A DNA stretch of 64,000 nt from Actinoplanes missouriensis 431. GTDB taxonomy: Bacteria > Actinomycetota > Actinomycetes > Mycobacteriales > Micromonosporaceae. The stretch spans positions 6,820,001 to 6,884,000 of the forward strand of contig NC_017093.1 in the NCBI RefSeq assembly GCF_000284295.1, read 5' to 3'. This document shows, piece by piece, positions 24,130 through 33,945 of the stretch. Position 1 is the stretch's first letter. Each line of letters opens with the position of its first letter. The notes below the pieces were generated by a model. It searched no databases. It worked only from the letters and a program-made list of their open reading frames with translations, and had not been told where the DNA came from. The position numbers and the translations under genes were made by a program.

Positions 24130-25109
24130 CCGCTCATTCTGGCGTGCAGGTACGCCCGGGACGCCCGCCCCAGCAGACGCAGCCGGGCCATCCCGCCGTC
24201 GGGGAAGATGTCCAGCCGGACGTGCGTCACCTCGGGGGCTTTCACCAGAGGGAACCGGTGCGCGGTGTCCGGCCGCAGCGCGACCCGCGGCAGCAGCTCG
24301 ATCCACTCCTCGGAGCCGGTCCGCTCGTCGCGTCCGGTGAGCCGGGCCCCGCCGGGCGCGTTGCCCTTGAAGTGGCTGGTGTCCAGGTCGGCGAAGCGCA
24401 GCACGGCCGGGGCCGCCAGCTTCACCAGCACCCAGTCGTTGCCGTCGTCGCGGCGCCGGGACGTCTCCCAGCCGTCCCCCATGTTCTGCGCGAGACCGGG
24501 CATCAGCATCCGCTGCGGGTTGCCGTAGAACATGTTGCTGCAGTCGACGACGGTGGCGCCGTACTGCGCGGCGGCCACGTCGAACGTCTTCGGCAGCAGC
24601 GCCGGGTCGGGCACCACCTCGCCGTGCACCCGCAGCCGGGCAACGCCGCCGTCCGGGAAGATCCGCAGCCGGATGTGGGTCCAGCGGCGCCGGTCCGCGA
24701 CCGGGAACAGGTTGGCGCTGTCCCCCTTCAGGTCCGACCGGGGCACCAGCTCGGTCCAGTCGGCGGCCGCCAGCTCCTCCCGGCCGGGATAGCCGGGCAG
24801 CGCGGCCGCCTCGACCGACGCCTGCGGCGGGTAGTTCCCGGTGAAGAACGCGGTGTCGACGTTGACGCCGTGGACGACGCCGGGCGCCCCCAGCCGGATG
24901 ATCGCGATGTCGTGACCGGCCTCGCGGCGGCGCCGGGTCTCCCACCCGTCGTAGACCTGTCCCTTGTGGTCGAACGTCTTCGGGGCGTGTCCCGGCGGCG
25001 CCGGCAGGACCAGGTGGTCCGCCGCGGCGAAGAACTCGTCGTTGGCATGGACGACACCACCGCCGAAAGCGCGCGATGCCAGGTCCGGCAGCCCGGTGAA
25101 CTCGCCCAT
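24126..25109 (-). CDS. alc: allantoicase
   Basis: The 327-residue enzyme consists of two homologous jelly-roll domains. The first starts near residue 10 (ASRAFGGGVVHANDEFFAAA) and the second near 165 (DVAAAQYGATVVDCSNMFYG). Repeated motifs such as GWETRRRR / GWETSRRR and IRLRIFPDGGVARLR / VRLDIFPDGGMARLR confirm the tandem origin. Allantoicase hydrolyses allantoate to ureidoglycolate and urea. ATG 25109 overlaps the allantoinase stop by one base and an AAGGAG site lies 5 bases upstream inside allB. The downstream phosphotransferase overlaps by four bases, so all three genes form one operon. Confidence 0.92.
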   Translation of the reverse strand: MGEFTGLPDLASRAFGGGVVHANDEFFAAADHLVLPAPPGHAPKTFDHKGQVYDGWETRRRREAGHDIAIIRLGAPGVVHGVNVDTAFFTGNYPPQASVEAAALPGYPGREELAAADWTELVPRSDLKGDSANLFPVADRRRWTHIRLRIFPDGGVARLRVHGEVVPDPALLPKTFDVAAAQYGATVVDCSNMFYGNPQRMLMPGLAQNMGDGWETSRRRDDGNDWVLVKLAAPAVLRFADLDTSHFKGNAPGGARLTGRDERTGSEEWIELLPRVALRPDTAHRFPLVKAPEVTHVRLDIFPDGGMARLRLLGRASRAYLHARMSG

Positions 25110-26440
25110 CACATCTCCTTCGTCGCGCCGGCGGTCTCGCGCCGGAGAAAACGGCCGCCCGGCGCGTCGCCGGTCACCCTGCTGCCGCGCAGCCAGGTCG
25201 TGCCCACCACGCCCTTCACCACCCTTCCCGCGTACGGGGTGAGAGGGTTCCGATGGTGCAGAGCGCGCGCGTCGACCGTGAACTCCGCGTCCGGCCGGAA
25301 GGCCACGAGATCCGCGTCGGCGCCGACGGCGATCCGTCCCTTCTGCCGCAGCCCGGCCAGGTCGGCGGGCCGGTGTGCCATCCATTTCACCACGTCGGAG
25401 AGGGTGTGTCCGCGCTCGCGAGCGGCGGTCCACATCACCGGCAGGCCCAGTTGCACCGACGCGATGCCGCCCCACGCCGCCGCGAAGTCACCGGTGTCCC
25501 GGCGCTTGAGCTCCGGCGTGCACGGCGAGTGGTCGCTCACCACGCAGGTGATCAGGCCGTCGGCCAGGGCCGCCCAGAGCTGATCCGCGTTCGCCGCGTC
25601 GCGGATCGGCGGGCAGCACTTGAACTCGGTCGCGCCGTCCGGGATCTCGCCCGCGTCCAGGGTCAGGTAGTGCGGGCAGGTCTCGGCCGTCACCCGTACC
25701 CCGTCGATTCTCGCCTGCGCGATCAGCGGAAGCGCCGACGCTGCCGAGAGATGCAGGATGTGCACGCGGCGGCCCGTCTCGCGGGCCACCGCGATGGCGG
25801 TGGCCACCGCCGCGTGCTCGGCGCCGGCCGGGCGGGAATCCAGGAAATCCGTGTACGCGGCCGAGCTCGCCGCGTCCCGCAGGTGTTCCGGGTCCTCGGC
25901 GTGCACCACGAACAGCGCTTCCACCGCGCCCATCGCCTCGGCCAGCTGACCGGCGTCGACCGGCGGGAACTCGGGCACACCGGAGTCGGCCAGGAACGCC
26001 TTGAAGCCGAAGACCCCGGCGGCGTGCAGTCCGGGCAGGTCACCGGCGTTCCCCGGGATGGCGCCGCCCCAGAACCCGACGTCCACGTGACACTGACCGG
26101 CGGCGGCCGCCTGCTTGATCCTCAGCGCCTCGGCGTTCACGGTCGGCGGCAGGCTGTTCAGCGGCATGTCGATGATCGTGGTGACGCCCCCGGCCGCCGC
26201 CGCCCGCGTCGCGGTGGCGAAACCCTCCCATTCGGTACGACCCGGCTCGTTCACGTGCACGTGCGTGTCCACCAGGCCGGGCAGCAGCGCGTCGTCACCG
26301 AGATCGACGTCCTCGGCGGCCGGCACCTCCGCGTCGCAGGGGTGGATCGCCACGATCCGCCCGTCCGTCACCGCCACCGCCGCCGGCTGCTCGCCCTCGG
26401 GGGTGAACACCCGCCGCGACCGCACCACCAGATCAACCAT
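25109..26440 (-). CDS. allB: allantoinase
   Basis: The 443-residue amidohydrolase has all expected motifs: metal-binding HVHVNEPGRTEWEG (residues 61-74), the lysine to be carbamylated in FKAFLADSG, HAEDPEHL, HILHLSAASA and the catalytic Asp in VSDHSPC. It opens the hydantoin ring of allantoin to give allantoate. Length and motif order match characterised allantoinases. It is the first gene of a three-gene minus-strand operon with allantoicase and a phosphotransferase, and it is divergent from the glutaredoxin gene at 26531; the 90-bp gap should contain the operon promoter, but I see no clear operator. Confidence 0.93.
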   Translation of the reverse strand: MVDLVVRSRRVFTPEGEQPAAVAVTDGRIVAIHPCDAEVPAAEDVDLGDDALLPGLVDTHVHVNEPGRTEWEGFATATRAAAAGGVTTIIDMPLNSLPPTVNAEALRIKQAAAAGQCHVDVGFWGGAIPGNAGDLPGLHAAGVFGFKAFLADSGVPEFPPVDAGQLAEAMGAVEALFVVHAEDPEHLRDAASSAAYTDFLDSRPAGAEHAAVATAIAVARETGRRVHILHLSAASALPLIAQARIDGVRVTAETCPHYLTLDAGEIPDGATEFKCCPPIRDAANADQLWAALADGLITCVVSDHSPCTPELKRRDTGDFAAAWGGIASVQLGLPVMWTAARERGHTLSDVVKWMAHRPADLAGLRQKGRIAVGADADLVAFRPDAEFTVDARALHHRNPLTPYAGRVVKGVVGTTWLRGSRVTGDAPGGRFLRRETAGATKEM

Positions 26441-26530
26441 GGCAAGACCTTAGACGCGGTTTGTTTCACCGGGCGCTCTTCCGCCCGGCCGGGGATTTCG
26501 TCACCGGCCGTAGCGGGGTACCCTCCGCGC

Positions 26531-26956
26531 ATGCTGCGACGGTGGAGGCTGGCGATCCTGACGGCCACCTGTGGTGGGCTCATCGCCGCCGTCAAGATCG
26601 GTGACGGCTCCCCATGGGGCGCCGCCTTTGTCATCGTGATCTCCCTGGGCCTGGCCTTCGTGGTCTCACCGCAGCTCTTCCCGCGCGCGGAGAGCGCCGC
26701 GGAGGCGATCACGGACGGGCGGCCGGTGGTCTACTGGCGGCCCGGGTGCCCGTTCTGCGTGCGCCTGCGCGCCCGCCTCGGATCGGATGCCGACCGTGTG
26801 CACTGGGTCGACATCTGGCGTGATCCGGAAGGCGCCGCGACGGTCCGGGCCATCACTGGGGGTGACGAGACCGTACCGACCGTCGTGATCGGCGGCGAGG
26901 GCTTCGTGAATCCGGACCCGTCGTGGATCCGGGACCGGATCGCGACGGTCTCCTGA
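26531..26956 (+). CDS. membrane-anchored glutaredoxin/mycoredoxin-like protein
   Basis: The 141-residue product from ATG 26531 has two N-terminal hydrophobic segments (ILTATCGGLIAAVKI and AFVIVISLGLAFVVSP) and a C-terminal glutaredoxin-like domain (residues 62-141) with the redox motif CPFC after VYWRPG and the cis-Pro segment TVPTVVIGG. Domains of this type reduce mixed disulfides, in actinomycetes usually with mycothiol. The orientation of the membrane anchor is not clear. Its last 100 bases overlap an opposing Cys-rich gene (26853-27191). Confidence 0.82.
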   Translation: MLRRWRLAILTATCGGLIAAVKIGDGSPWGAAFVIVISLGLAFVVSPQLFPRAESAAEAITDGRPVVYWRPGCPFCVRLRARLGSDADRVHWVDIWRDPEGAATVRAITGGDETVPTVVIGGEGFVNPDPSWIRDRIATVS

Positions 26957-27191
26957 CCTGTGTCCACCCCAGGAACCGGTCGAACAACTCGGCCGGAGAC
27001 CGGCGCGGCAGGTCGGAGACGGCCTGGTCGAGGTTGCCCCACATGTACATGGCGAGCGACACCCGGTCGGCGCCGTCGCTGAGGTGCGCCCTGGCCGGAG
27101 CGCACGGCCAGGCTCGCCCGCAGGCCCGGCACCTCCATGATGGACGCTGCCAGATGTGCTCGGATCGGGCTGGCTTGAGGATGTACCGCAC
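26853..27191 (-). CDS. small Cys-rich conserved protein
   Basis: A 112-residue frame from GTG 27191, with a strong GGGGAGG ribosome site 6 bases upstream. The N-terminal 75 residues contain WRCRACGRAWPCAPARAHL, a Cys-x2-Cys...Cys pattern, and MYMWGNLDQAVSDLP then ELFDRFLGW; I recall similar short actinomycete proteins, sometimes labelled flavin reductase without evidence. The last 35 residues are Arg/Ser-rich and lie opposite the glutaredoxin coding sequence, so the true end may differ in relatives. The gene is convergent with the glutaredoxin gene. Function unknown; metal binding by the Cys residues is possible. Confidence 0.6.
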   Translation of the reverse strand: MRYILKPARSEHIWQRPSWRCRACGRAWPCAPARAHLSDGADRVSLAMYMWGNLDQAVSDLPRRSPAELFDRFLGWTQVRRPSRSGPGSTTGPDSRSPRRRSRRSVRSRHPQ

Positions 27192-27316
27192 CGGATGCCT
27201 CCCCGCATGGTTTGTCGGCGGTAGATAGCACGCGCCGGGGACGCCGATCGTTCGACACCACGAAGGATTGGCATGCGCTAAGGTGCCGGGTCACGATCAA
27301 GTAACGGGGGTTATGC

Positions 27317-27946
27317 GTGGCGACCGAAGAGAAGAACGTCGAAGCAGAGCCGGCCGAGGCGGTTCCGGCAGCCGAGGCAGCTCCGGCGGCGACGGTCGAG
27401 GACGCGGAGGCAGAGACCGGGGGCGCAGCAGCCGAGCCCGCTGAGGCCGAGCCCGCTGAGGCCGAGAACGCCGAGGTGGAGACAGCTGAGGCCGAGACCA
27501 CCGAAGCCGCCGCCATCGATGAGGAGGTCGCGGAGCCTGCGGCCACGGATGTCGATGTCGCGGAGGAACCGGCCGCGGAGGGCGCCTCCGAGCCTCAGCC
27601 GGTCGATGCGCCGGCGCCGGCCGTGGACAGCGACGACGCGGAGTCCACGCAGGACATCGTGCCCGAGTCGCTCAGCGCCGCACCGGCCGAGGAACCGCAG
27701 AACGAACCCGCCGAGGGCCTCGACCCGCAACTGGTCACGCTGAGCGTCGTCGTCGGCCTGCTCGCCATCGCCGTGGTCGTCGTCTTCGGCATGATCGTCT
27801 TCGACCCGGTGGCGTTGATCAGCTTCGTGCCGGACTGGTTCGCCGAACCGGGCTCCAGCCGCATCATCGGCAGCGTGACGGCAATCGTCATCATGTCGGC
27901 GCTGGCCATCGCGATGCGCCAGATCTTCCTCCGCCGCCGGGGCTGA
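27317..27946 (+). CDS. acidic Ala/Glu-rich protein with two C-terminal TM segments
   Basis: The 209-residue protein begins at GTG 27317. Residues 1-135 are almost entirely Ala, Glu, Pro, Asp, Thr and Val in a loose repeat of the type EPAEAEPAEAENAEVETAEA and are certainly disordered. Two hydrophobic segments follow (LSVVVGLLAIAVVVVFGMIV and GSVTAIVIMSALAIAMRQIF), and the chain ends in Arg residues on the cytoplasmic side. I recognise no family. It could act as an entropic spacer or charge-rich surface. It lies between divergent minus-strand genes and is convergent with the aldolase gene at 27972. Confidence 0.7.
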   Translation: MATEEKNVEAEPAEAVPAAEAAPAATVEDAEAETGGAAAEPAEAEPAEAENAEVETAEAETTEAAAIDEEVAEPAATDVDVAEEPAAEGASEPQPVDAPAPAVDSDDAESTQDIVPESLSAAPAEEPQNEPAEGLDPQLVTLSVVVGLLAIAVVVVFGMIVFDPVALISFVPDWFAEPGSSRIIGSVTAIVIMSALAIAMRQIFLRRRG

Positions 27947-27971
27947 CCCCACCGCGCGCTCCCCCGAGGGA

Positions 27972-29108
27972 TCAGGCCAGGTGTGCCAGTTCGGCTCGGG
28001 GGAAGCCGGCGTCGTCGAAGGCTCCGCAGTCCAGGCCTCGCAGCAGGTACCCCGCCAGCGCCCGGGCGGTGGCCGGCTCGTCCGCGATGCCGCTGTCCTG
28101 GCGGTGCAGGTAACGGTGCAGACGCTCGATCGCCACGTCCCGGCCGTCGCGGAAGAACTGGTAGGTCGCCGCGTACCGGCTGGGCAGCTGGGCCGGATGC
28201 AGGTCCCAGCCCTGGTAGAAGCCCCGCTCCAGCGACCTCCGGACCAGGCGGTGGTGCAGCTGCCACGCCTCCCGCACGGCCGCGGCCGGGCCGGCCGGGA
28301 GCACGTTGGTGGAGCCGTCGGAGAGGCGCACGCCGGTCTGCGCGGCGGCGGCCTGCATCACGGCTTTCGCGTAGTCGGCGGCCGGGTGCTCCATCGACTG
28401 GTAGGCCGCGGCGACCCCGGCGGCGGCGCTGTAGTCGTAGGTGCCGTAGTGCAATCCCGTGCACCGCCCGCCGGCGGCCGTGATCAGCCGGGCGACCGTG
28501 GCGGTGCCGTCGGCGGCGAGCACCGCCGAGGGCAGTTCGATCTGGACCTCGAAGGTCAGGGCGCCCTCGCTCAGACCGTACCCTCGCTCGAGTTTTTCGC
28601 AAAGGGTAACCATCGCACGGACCTGGTCGGTCCCGCTGACCTTGGGCAGCGTGATGGTGAAGAGGTCCTGGTAGGAGTCGAGGAACATGTCCAGGGTGCG
28701 CAGCGCGCGGCGCCGGGTGCCGGCTTCCAGCGACTTGATCCGGATGCCGAGGAAGGGCGGGCGCGGGCCCTTGCTCACCAGCGCGGCGGCGGAGCGGACC
28801 GCGGCGTCCTCCTGGTCGTCGTCGCGGACGCCGTAACCGTCCTCGAAGTCGACGCGCAGGTCCTCGATCGGCTCCAGCTCGAGCTTCGCCCGGATGGTCG
28901 GATCCGGCCATGGGAAGTCGTTCTCGTCCATGGCCCTCAGCGCCTCGGTGCCCCAGCCGGGGTACGCCGAGAGCTTGTCGGCGGGAATGTAGACGGTGTG
29001 GATCGGCTGCCGACCGGCGCGCTCCCCCGGGTAACGGGCCCGGAGGAACGCGTCGTGGGCAGCGAGGCGCCCGTCGATCTCGGAGTAATCCCCATCAGAC
29101 AGGCGCAT
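27972..29108 (-). CDS. HpcH/HpaI-CitE-like aldolase superfamily protein (DUF6986-like)
   Basis: The 378-residue protein has a TIM-barrel pattern of the citrate lyase beta/HpcH aldolase superfamily: IEDLRVDFEDGYGVRDDDQE (metal-site region near 85-105), FEVQIELPSAV and GLHYGTYDYSAAAGV with acidic ligands. I recall this type as DUF6986. Relatives cleave or form C-C bonds with glyoxylate, pyruvate or acetyl-CoA. It is 11 bases downstream of malate synthase and within the ureide region, so I infer a glyoxylate- or ureidoglycolate-related reaction; this is untested. ATG 29108 is preferred over GTG 29111 because GAAAGG lies 6 bases before it. Confidence 0.8.
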   Translation of the reverse strand: MRLSDGDYSEIDGRLAAHDAFLRARYPGERAGRQPIHTVYIPADKLSAYPGWGTEALRAMDENDFPWPDPTIRAKLELEPIEDLRVDFEDGYGVRDDDQEDAAVRSAAALVSKGPRPPFLGIRIKSLEAGTRRRALRTLDMFLDSYQDLFTITLPKVSGTDQVRAMVTLCEKLERGYGLSEGALTFEVQIELPSAVLAADGTATVARLITAAGGRCTGLHYGTYDYSAAAGVAAAYQSMEHPAADYAKAVMQAAAAQTGVRLSDGSTNVLPAGPAAAVREAWQLHHRLVRRSLERGFYQGWDLHPAQLPSRYAATYQFFRDGRDVAIERLHRYLHRQDSGIADEPATARALAGYLLRGLDCGAFDDAGFPRAELAHLA

Positions 29109-29118
29109 CACAAGCCTT

Positions 29119-30666
<1,548 letters not shown>

Positions 30667-30762
30667 CGTTGACGGTTCCTCTCGGTGTGGTTACTCCCCC
30701 GTACCGTAATCGAGCATTATTCACGCTCCTGCATGCGCACGGGCACCGGGATCATGCGCCGG

Positions 30763-32109
30763 CTAGCGGTATGCCATCAACTTGCGGTGAGCCCGCCTCG
30801 CCTCCCGGGTCAGCTCCTGTTCATCGGCGTTCACCAGCTCGCCGCGCTCGACCACCGGCGTACCGCCGACAAGCGCCAGCTCCACCCGCGCGGGCGGGCC
30901 GAAGACCAGCGCCGCCAGCCTGTCGTCGATGCCGTCGTGCCCCATCCCGTCGAGCCGCCACAGCACCAGGTCGGCCAGCTTTCCCACCTCGATCGAGCCG
31001 AGATCGTCCTGCCGGCCGAGGCAGCGGGCGCCGCCGATGGTCCCGAGCCGCAGCGCCTCCCGGGCGTTCATCGCCGTCGGTCCCCCGCGTAGCCGCGCGG
31101 TGTAGAGCGCCTGCCGCAACTCCGCCCCGAGGTGCGAGACCTCCTGCGACGCCGCGCCATCAACCCCGAGACCCACCGGTACGCGGTGATCCAGCAGTTC
31201 CCGCACCCGCGCCGAGCCCGCACCCAGCCGGGCATTGGAGCTCGGGCAGTGCGCGACACCCGTCCCGGTGGCGCCCAGCTTCGCGATCGCCGAGTCGTCC
31301 AGGTGCACCCCGTGTGCCAGCCACACGTCGTCGCCGAGCCAGCCGACGCGTTCCGCGTACTCCACCGGGGTGACACCGAACTGCTTCCGGCAGAACTCCT
31401 CCTCGTCGTCGGTCTCGGCGAGGTGGGTGTGCAGCCGGACGCCCTTGCGCCGGGCCAGCACCGCGGCCTCCTCCATCAGGCGGGTGGTGACCGAGAACGG
31501 CGAGCAGGGCGCCACCGCGATCTGCAGCATCGCGTCCGGTGACGGGTCGTGCCAGCGATCGATCGCGGCCTCGGTGGCCGCGAGGGCCTCGTCGGTCTCC
31601 TCGACCACGTTGTCCGGCGGCAGGCCGCCGTCCTTGCGGCTCAGGTCCATCGAGCCGCGGGTCGGGTGGAACCGCAGCCCGATCTTCCGGGCCGCCTCGA
31701 TCTCCGCCTCGAGGACGTCGCCGCCGTCGCGGGGGAAGACGTAGTGGTGGTCCATGCTCGTGGTGCAGCCGGAGAGCGCGAGCCAGCCCAGGCCGGCGCC
31801 GGCCGCCGCACCGACGACGTCGGCGTCGAGGCGTCCCCAGATCGGGTAGAGCGTGGTGAGCCAGCCGAAGAGCGTCTCGTCGAGGGCCAGTCCCCGGGTC
31901 GCCCACTGGTAGAGGTGATGGTGGGTGTTGACCAGTCCCGGAGTGAGGAGACAGCCGCTGCCATCGATGATTCGCCCGGATTTTTCGGAAATGTCGCCCG
32001 CGCCGACCGCCGTGATCCGGCCGTCGTCGCCGACCACGACATGACCGCGCGCGAACACCGTGTCAGCGGCGTCGACGGTCGCCACCGTGACGTTCTCAAT
32101 GATGATCAC
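30763..32109 (-). CDS. 8-oxoguanine/guanine deaminase-like amidohydrolase (ATZ/TRZ family)
   Basis: The 448-residue protein is a TRZ/ATZ-type amidohydrolase. Metal ligands are seen in LVNTHHHLYQW, RLHTHLAETDDE, AHGVHLDDSAIA and the catalytic Asp in GLGVDGAASQ; HCPSSNARLG is the usual flanking motif. This motif set fits 8-oxoguanine or guanine deaminases, which give urate or xanthine. The GTG start overlaps the uricase stop by four bases, so it is the fourth gene of the uraD-uraH-uricase operon, which supports a purine substrate. Confidence 0.85.
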   Translation of the reverse strand: MIIIENVTVATVDAADTVFARGHVVVGDDGRITAVGAGDISEKSGRIIDGSGCLLTPGLVNTHHHLYQWATRGLALDETLFGWLTTLYPIWGRLDADVVGAAAGAGLGWLALSGCTTSMDHHYVFPRDGGDVLEAEIEAARKIGLRFHPTRGSMDLSRKDGGLPPDNVVEETDEALAATEAAIDRWHDPSPDAMLQIAVAPCSPFSVTTRLMEEAAVLARRKGVRLHTHLAETDDEEEFCRKQFGVTPVEYAERVGWLGDDVWLAHGVHLDDSAIAKLGATGTGVAHCPSSNARLGAGSARVRELLDHRVPVGLGVDGAASQEVSHLGAELRQALYTARLRGGPTAMNAREALRLGTIGGARCLGRQDDLGSIEVGKLADLVLWRLDGMGHDGIDDRLAALVFGPPARVELALVGGTPVVERGELVNADEQELTREARRAHRKLMAYR

Positions 32110-32966
32110 AGCCACCACTCCGCAATCGCCGCCGGCACGTCGTCCCTGGTGACCGTCCCCTCGATCAGCCCATAGGGCCGGTCGCCGGCGATGAACACCT
32201 CGTTGTCGTTGGTCAGGTCGAACGGCGAGAGGTCCACCAGGTAGTGATGCTTGTTCGGCAGCGCGAGCCGCACCTCGGCGATCTCCGGCCGCTCGGTGAG
32301 GACCCGGGTTCCCATCGCCATCAGGGTCTGCTGCAGCGAGTAGCTGTAGGTCTCGGCGAAGGCGGTTTTCAGAGCGACAACCGCCATCTCGTACGACTGA
32401 GCCCAGTCCCCGTCCGCCGCGAGATGGCGCCACTTCGCATCCACAGCGGTCGCCAGGATCCGGTCGGTGGCCGGCGGCAGCGTCGTGTACCGGTCCCGCA
32501 CGAACCCGTGGAACTCGGAGTCCGTGGTGTTCAGCAGCACCAGCCCGCCGATCCCGGAGACCACCTGCGCGGCGTCCGCGGTCACGGTCACCACGGCGGT
32601 CCGCGTGTAGTCACCGCGCTTCGCGAACGAGTGCGGCCCCAGCCGGTCCCACCCGTAGGCCTCGATCGAGATCGTGGCGCTCTCCACCTGCGGCTGGGAC
32701 ACCACGAAGTGCCGCCCGAGCAGCAAGGCGAAGGACTCCGGCTCGCCGACCCCGTGCTCCTTCGCGAACGCGTACACGGTGTTCTTCATGGTGTCCGTCG
32801 GCAGCACCGTGGAGTTGTCGCCCGTGGCGTGGGTGGCGGCCAGGTCACCGGCGAGCGCCACGCTGACGTTGAAGTCCAGCAGGCTGTGGGTGTCGCCGTC
32901 CCGGATCACGCGGACCAGCCGGGTCTCCGCCTTGCCGTAACGGTTCGGTCCGAGCACGATCGCCAA
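32106..32966 (-). CDS. uox: urate oxidase (factor-independent urate hydroxylase)
   Basis: The 286-residue enzyme oxidises urate to 5-hydroxyisourate. It has the two tandem T-fold halves; catalytic and signature segments are YGKAETRL (Lys of the relay), PTDTMKNTVYAF and LPNKHHYLVDLSPF. Length fits known uricases. The reading frame begins with TTG at 32966, giving the usual AIVLGPNRYGKAE N-terminus, and an AGGGAG site inside the end of uraH is 8 bases upstream; GTG four codons later is an alternative. It lies 4 bases after uraH and overlaps the deaminase gene by 4. Confidence 0.94.
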   Translation of the reverse strand: MAIVLGPNRYGKAETRLVRVIRDGDTHSLLDFNVSVALAGDLAATHATGDNSTVLPTDTMKNTVYAFAKEHGVGEPESFALLLGRHFVVSQPQVESATISIEAYGWDRLGPHSFAKRGDYTRTAVVTVTADAAQVVSGIGGLVLLNTTDSEFHGFVRDRYTTLPPATDRILATAVDAKWRHLAADGDWAQSYEMAVVALKTAFAETYSYSLQQTLMAMGTRVLTERPEIAEVRLALPNKHHYLVDLSPFDLTNDNEVFIAGDRPYGLIEGTVTRDDVPAAIAEWWL

Positions 32967-32970
32967 CTGT

Positions 32971-33333
32971 CTAACTCCCTCGGTAGGTGGTGTAGCCGTA
33001 CCGGCTCAGCAGCAGCGGCACGTGGTAGTGACGGTCCGGGTCGTGGACGTGGAACGCGACGGTGATCTCCGGGAAGAAGCAGTCCCCGCCGAGATAGGGC
33101 TCCACGTAGAAGAAGAGCCGGTACCCGCCGGCCTGCCAGTCCCGCACCGGCACCTGGAACCGGAACCGGCCGTCACCGTCGGTGCGCCCCTGGGCGACCA
33201 GCTGCCAGCCGTCGGAGTCGCGGCGGTCCAGCCGCACGTAGACGTCCCGCGCCGGGTCGCCGGCGACGGTGTCCAGGATGTGTGTCGAGATCTTGGCGTG
33301 GAACTCGGCCGCCGTGCCGTCGTCAGAGGGCAT
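32971..33333 (-). CDS. uraH: 5-hydroxyisourate hydrolase
   Basis: The 120-residue transthyretin-like enzyme hydrolyses 5-hydroxyisourate to OHCU. The N-terminal signature (KISTHILDTVAGDPARDVYV) with the catalytic His, the central Arg residues and the C-terminal signature YRGS are all present; it forms a tetramer in known cases. Its ATG lies inside the end of uraD (11-base overlap) and uricase follows after 4 bases, so the three enzymes are made together, which makes sense because both intermediates are unstable. Confidence 0.95.
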   Translation of the reverse strand: MPSDDGTAAEFHAKISTHILDTVAGDPARDVYVRLDRRDSDGWQLVAQGRTDGDGRFRFQVPVRDWQAGGYRLFFYVEPYLGGDCFFPEITVAFHVHDPDRHYHVPLLLSRYGYTTYRGS

Positions 33334-33817
33334 CGAGCACCCGCTCCAGCCGCAGCAGCGCGATCTTGCGAAGCTCGTCGGCCACGATCGTCCGCTCGGT
33401 CGCCTCGTCGTTGCCGAGCCGCTCCCGGGCGGCCCGCAGGATCTCGTCCCGGGACCGGCCGCTCGCGAAGATCAGGAAGACGTGACCGAACTTCTCCTCG
33501 TACCGCTGGTTCGCCTCGATGAGGGCCCCCTTCCCGGTCTCGTCGGCCGACGCGGCCGCCGACTGCTCGGCTCGAGACCAGGCCGCCTCCTTCGACTCCC
33601 CGGCCGCGCGCTCGCCGATCCGCGGATGCGCGGACAGCCCGAGCAGCACGTCGTCCCAGCTCAGCGCCCGCGCCTCGGCGTCGGCCGCGGCGAGCACCGC
33701 GGCCCGGTCCGCATACGGCCGCTTCGCGACGACCGCGGCAGCCCACGCCGGCGCTGCCAGGCAGGCCAGCAGCTCACCCTCCAGACGCTCGGCGGGCAGC
33801 ACGTTGAAGGCCTCCAC
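33323..33817 (-). CDS. uraD: OHCU decarboxylase
   Basis: The 164-residue all-helical enzyme decarboxylates OHCU to S-allantoin. The active-site signature HPRIGE (residues 64-69) with the catalytic His and Glu is intact, as is the C-terminal FGHVFLIFASGRS segment. The GTG start has AGAGGGGG 9 bases upstream. It is the first gene of the urate-degradation operon; the 128-bp gap to the divergent hrpB gene holds an imperfect dyad TTGATCAGTCAA near 33840 that could be a regulator site. Confidence 0.94.
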   Translation of the reverse strand: MEAFNVLPAERLEGELLACLAAPAWAAAVVAKRPYADRAAVLAAADAEARALSWDDVLLGLSAHPRIGERAAGESKEAAWSRAEQSAAASADETGKGALIEANQRYEEKFGHVFLIFASGRSRDEILRAARERLGNDEATERTIVADELRKIALLRLERVLDAL

Positions 33818-33945
33818 TCGTCACCCCCTCTGCCAATGTTGATCAGTCAAGCAGGCGGCGTCCGCGGAACGCATCGGCAAGACGCAAGAATTAACAGACC
33901 CAAGTCTTCTGCAGATTGCCACGAAACAGAAACGGAACCTGCTCC

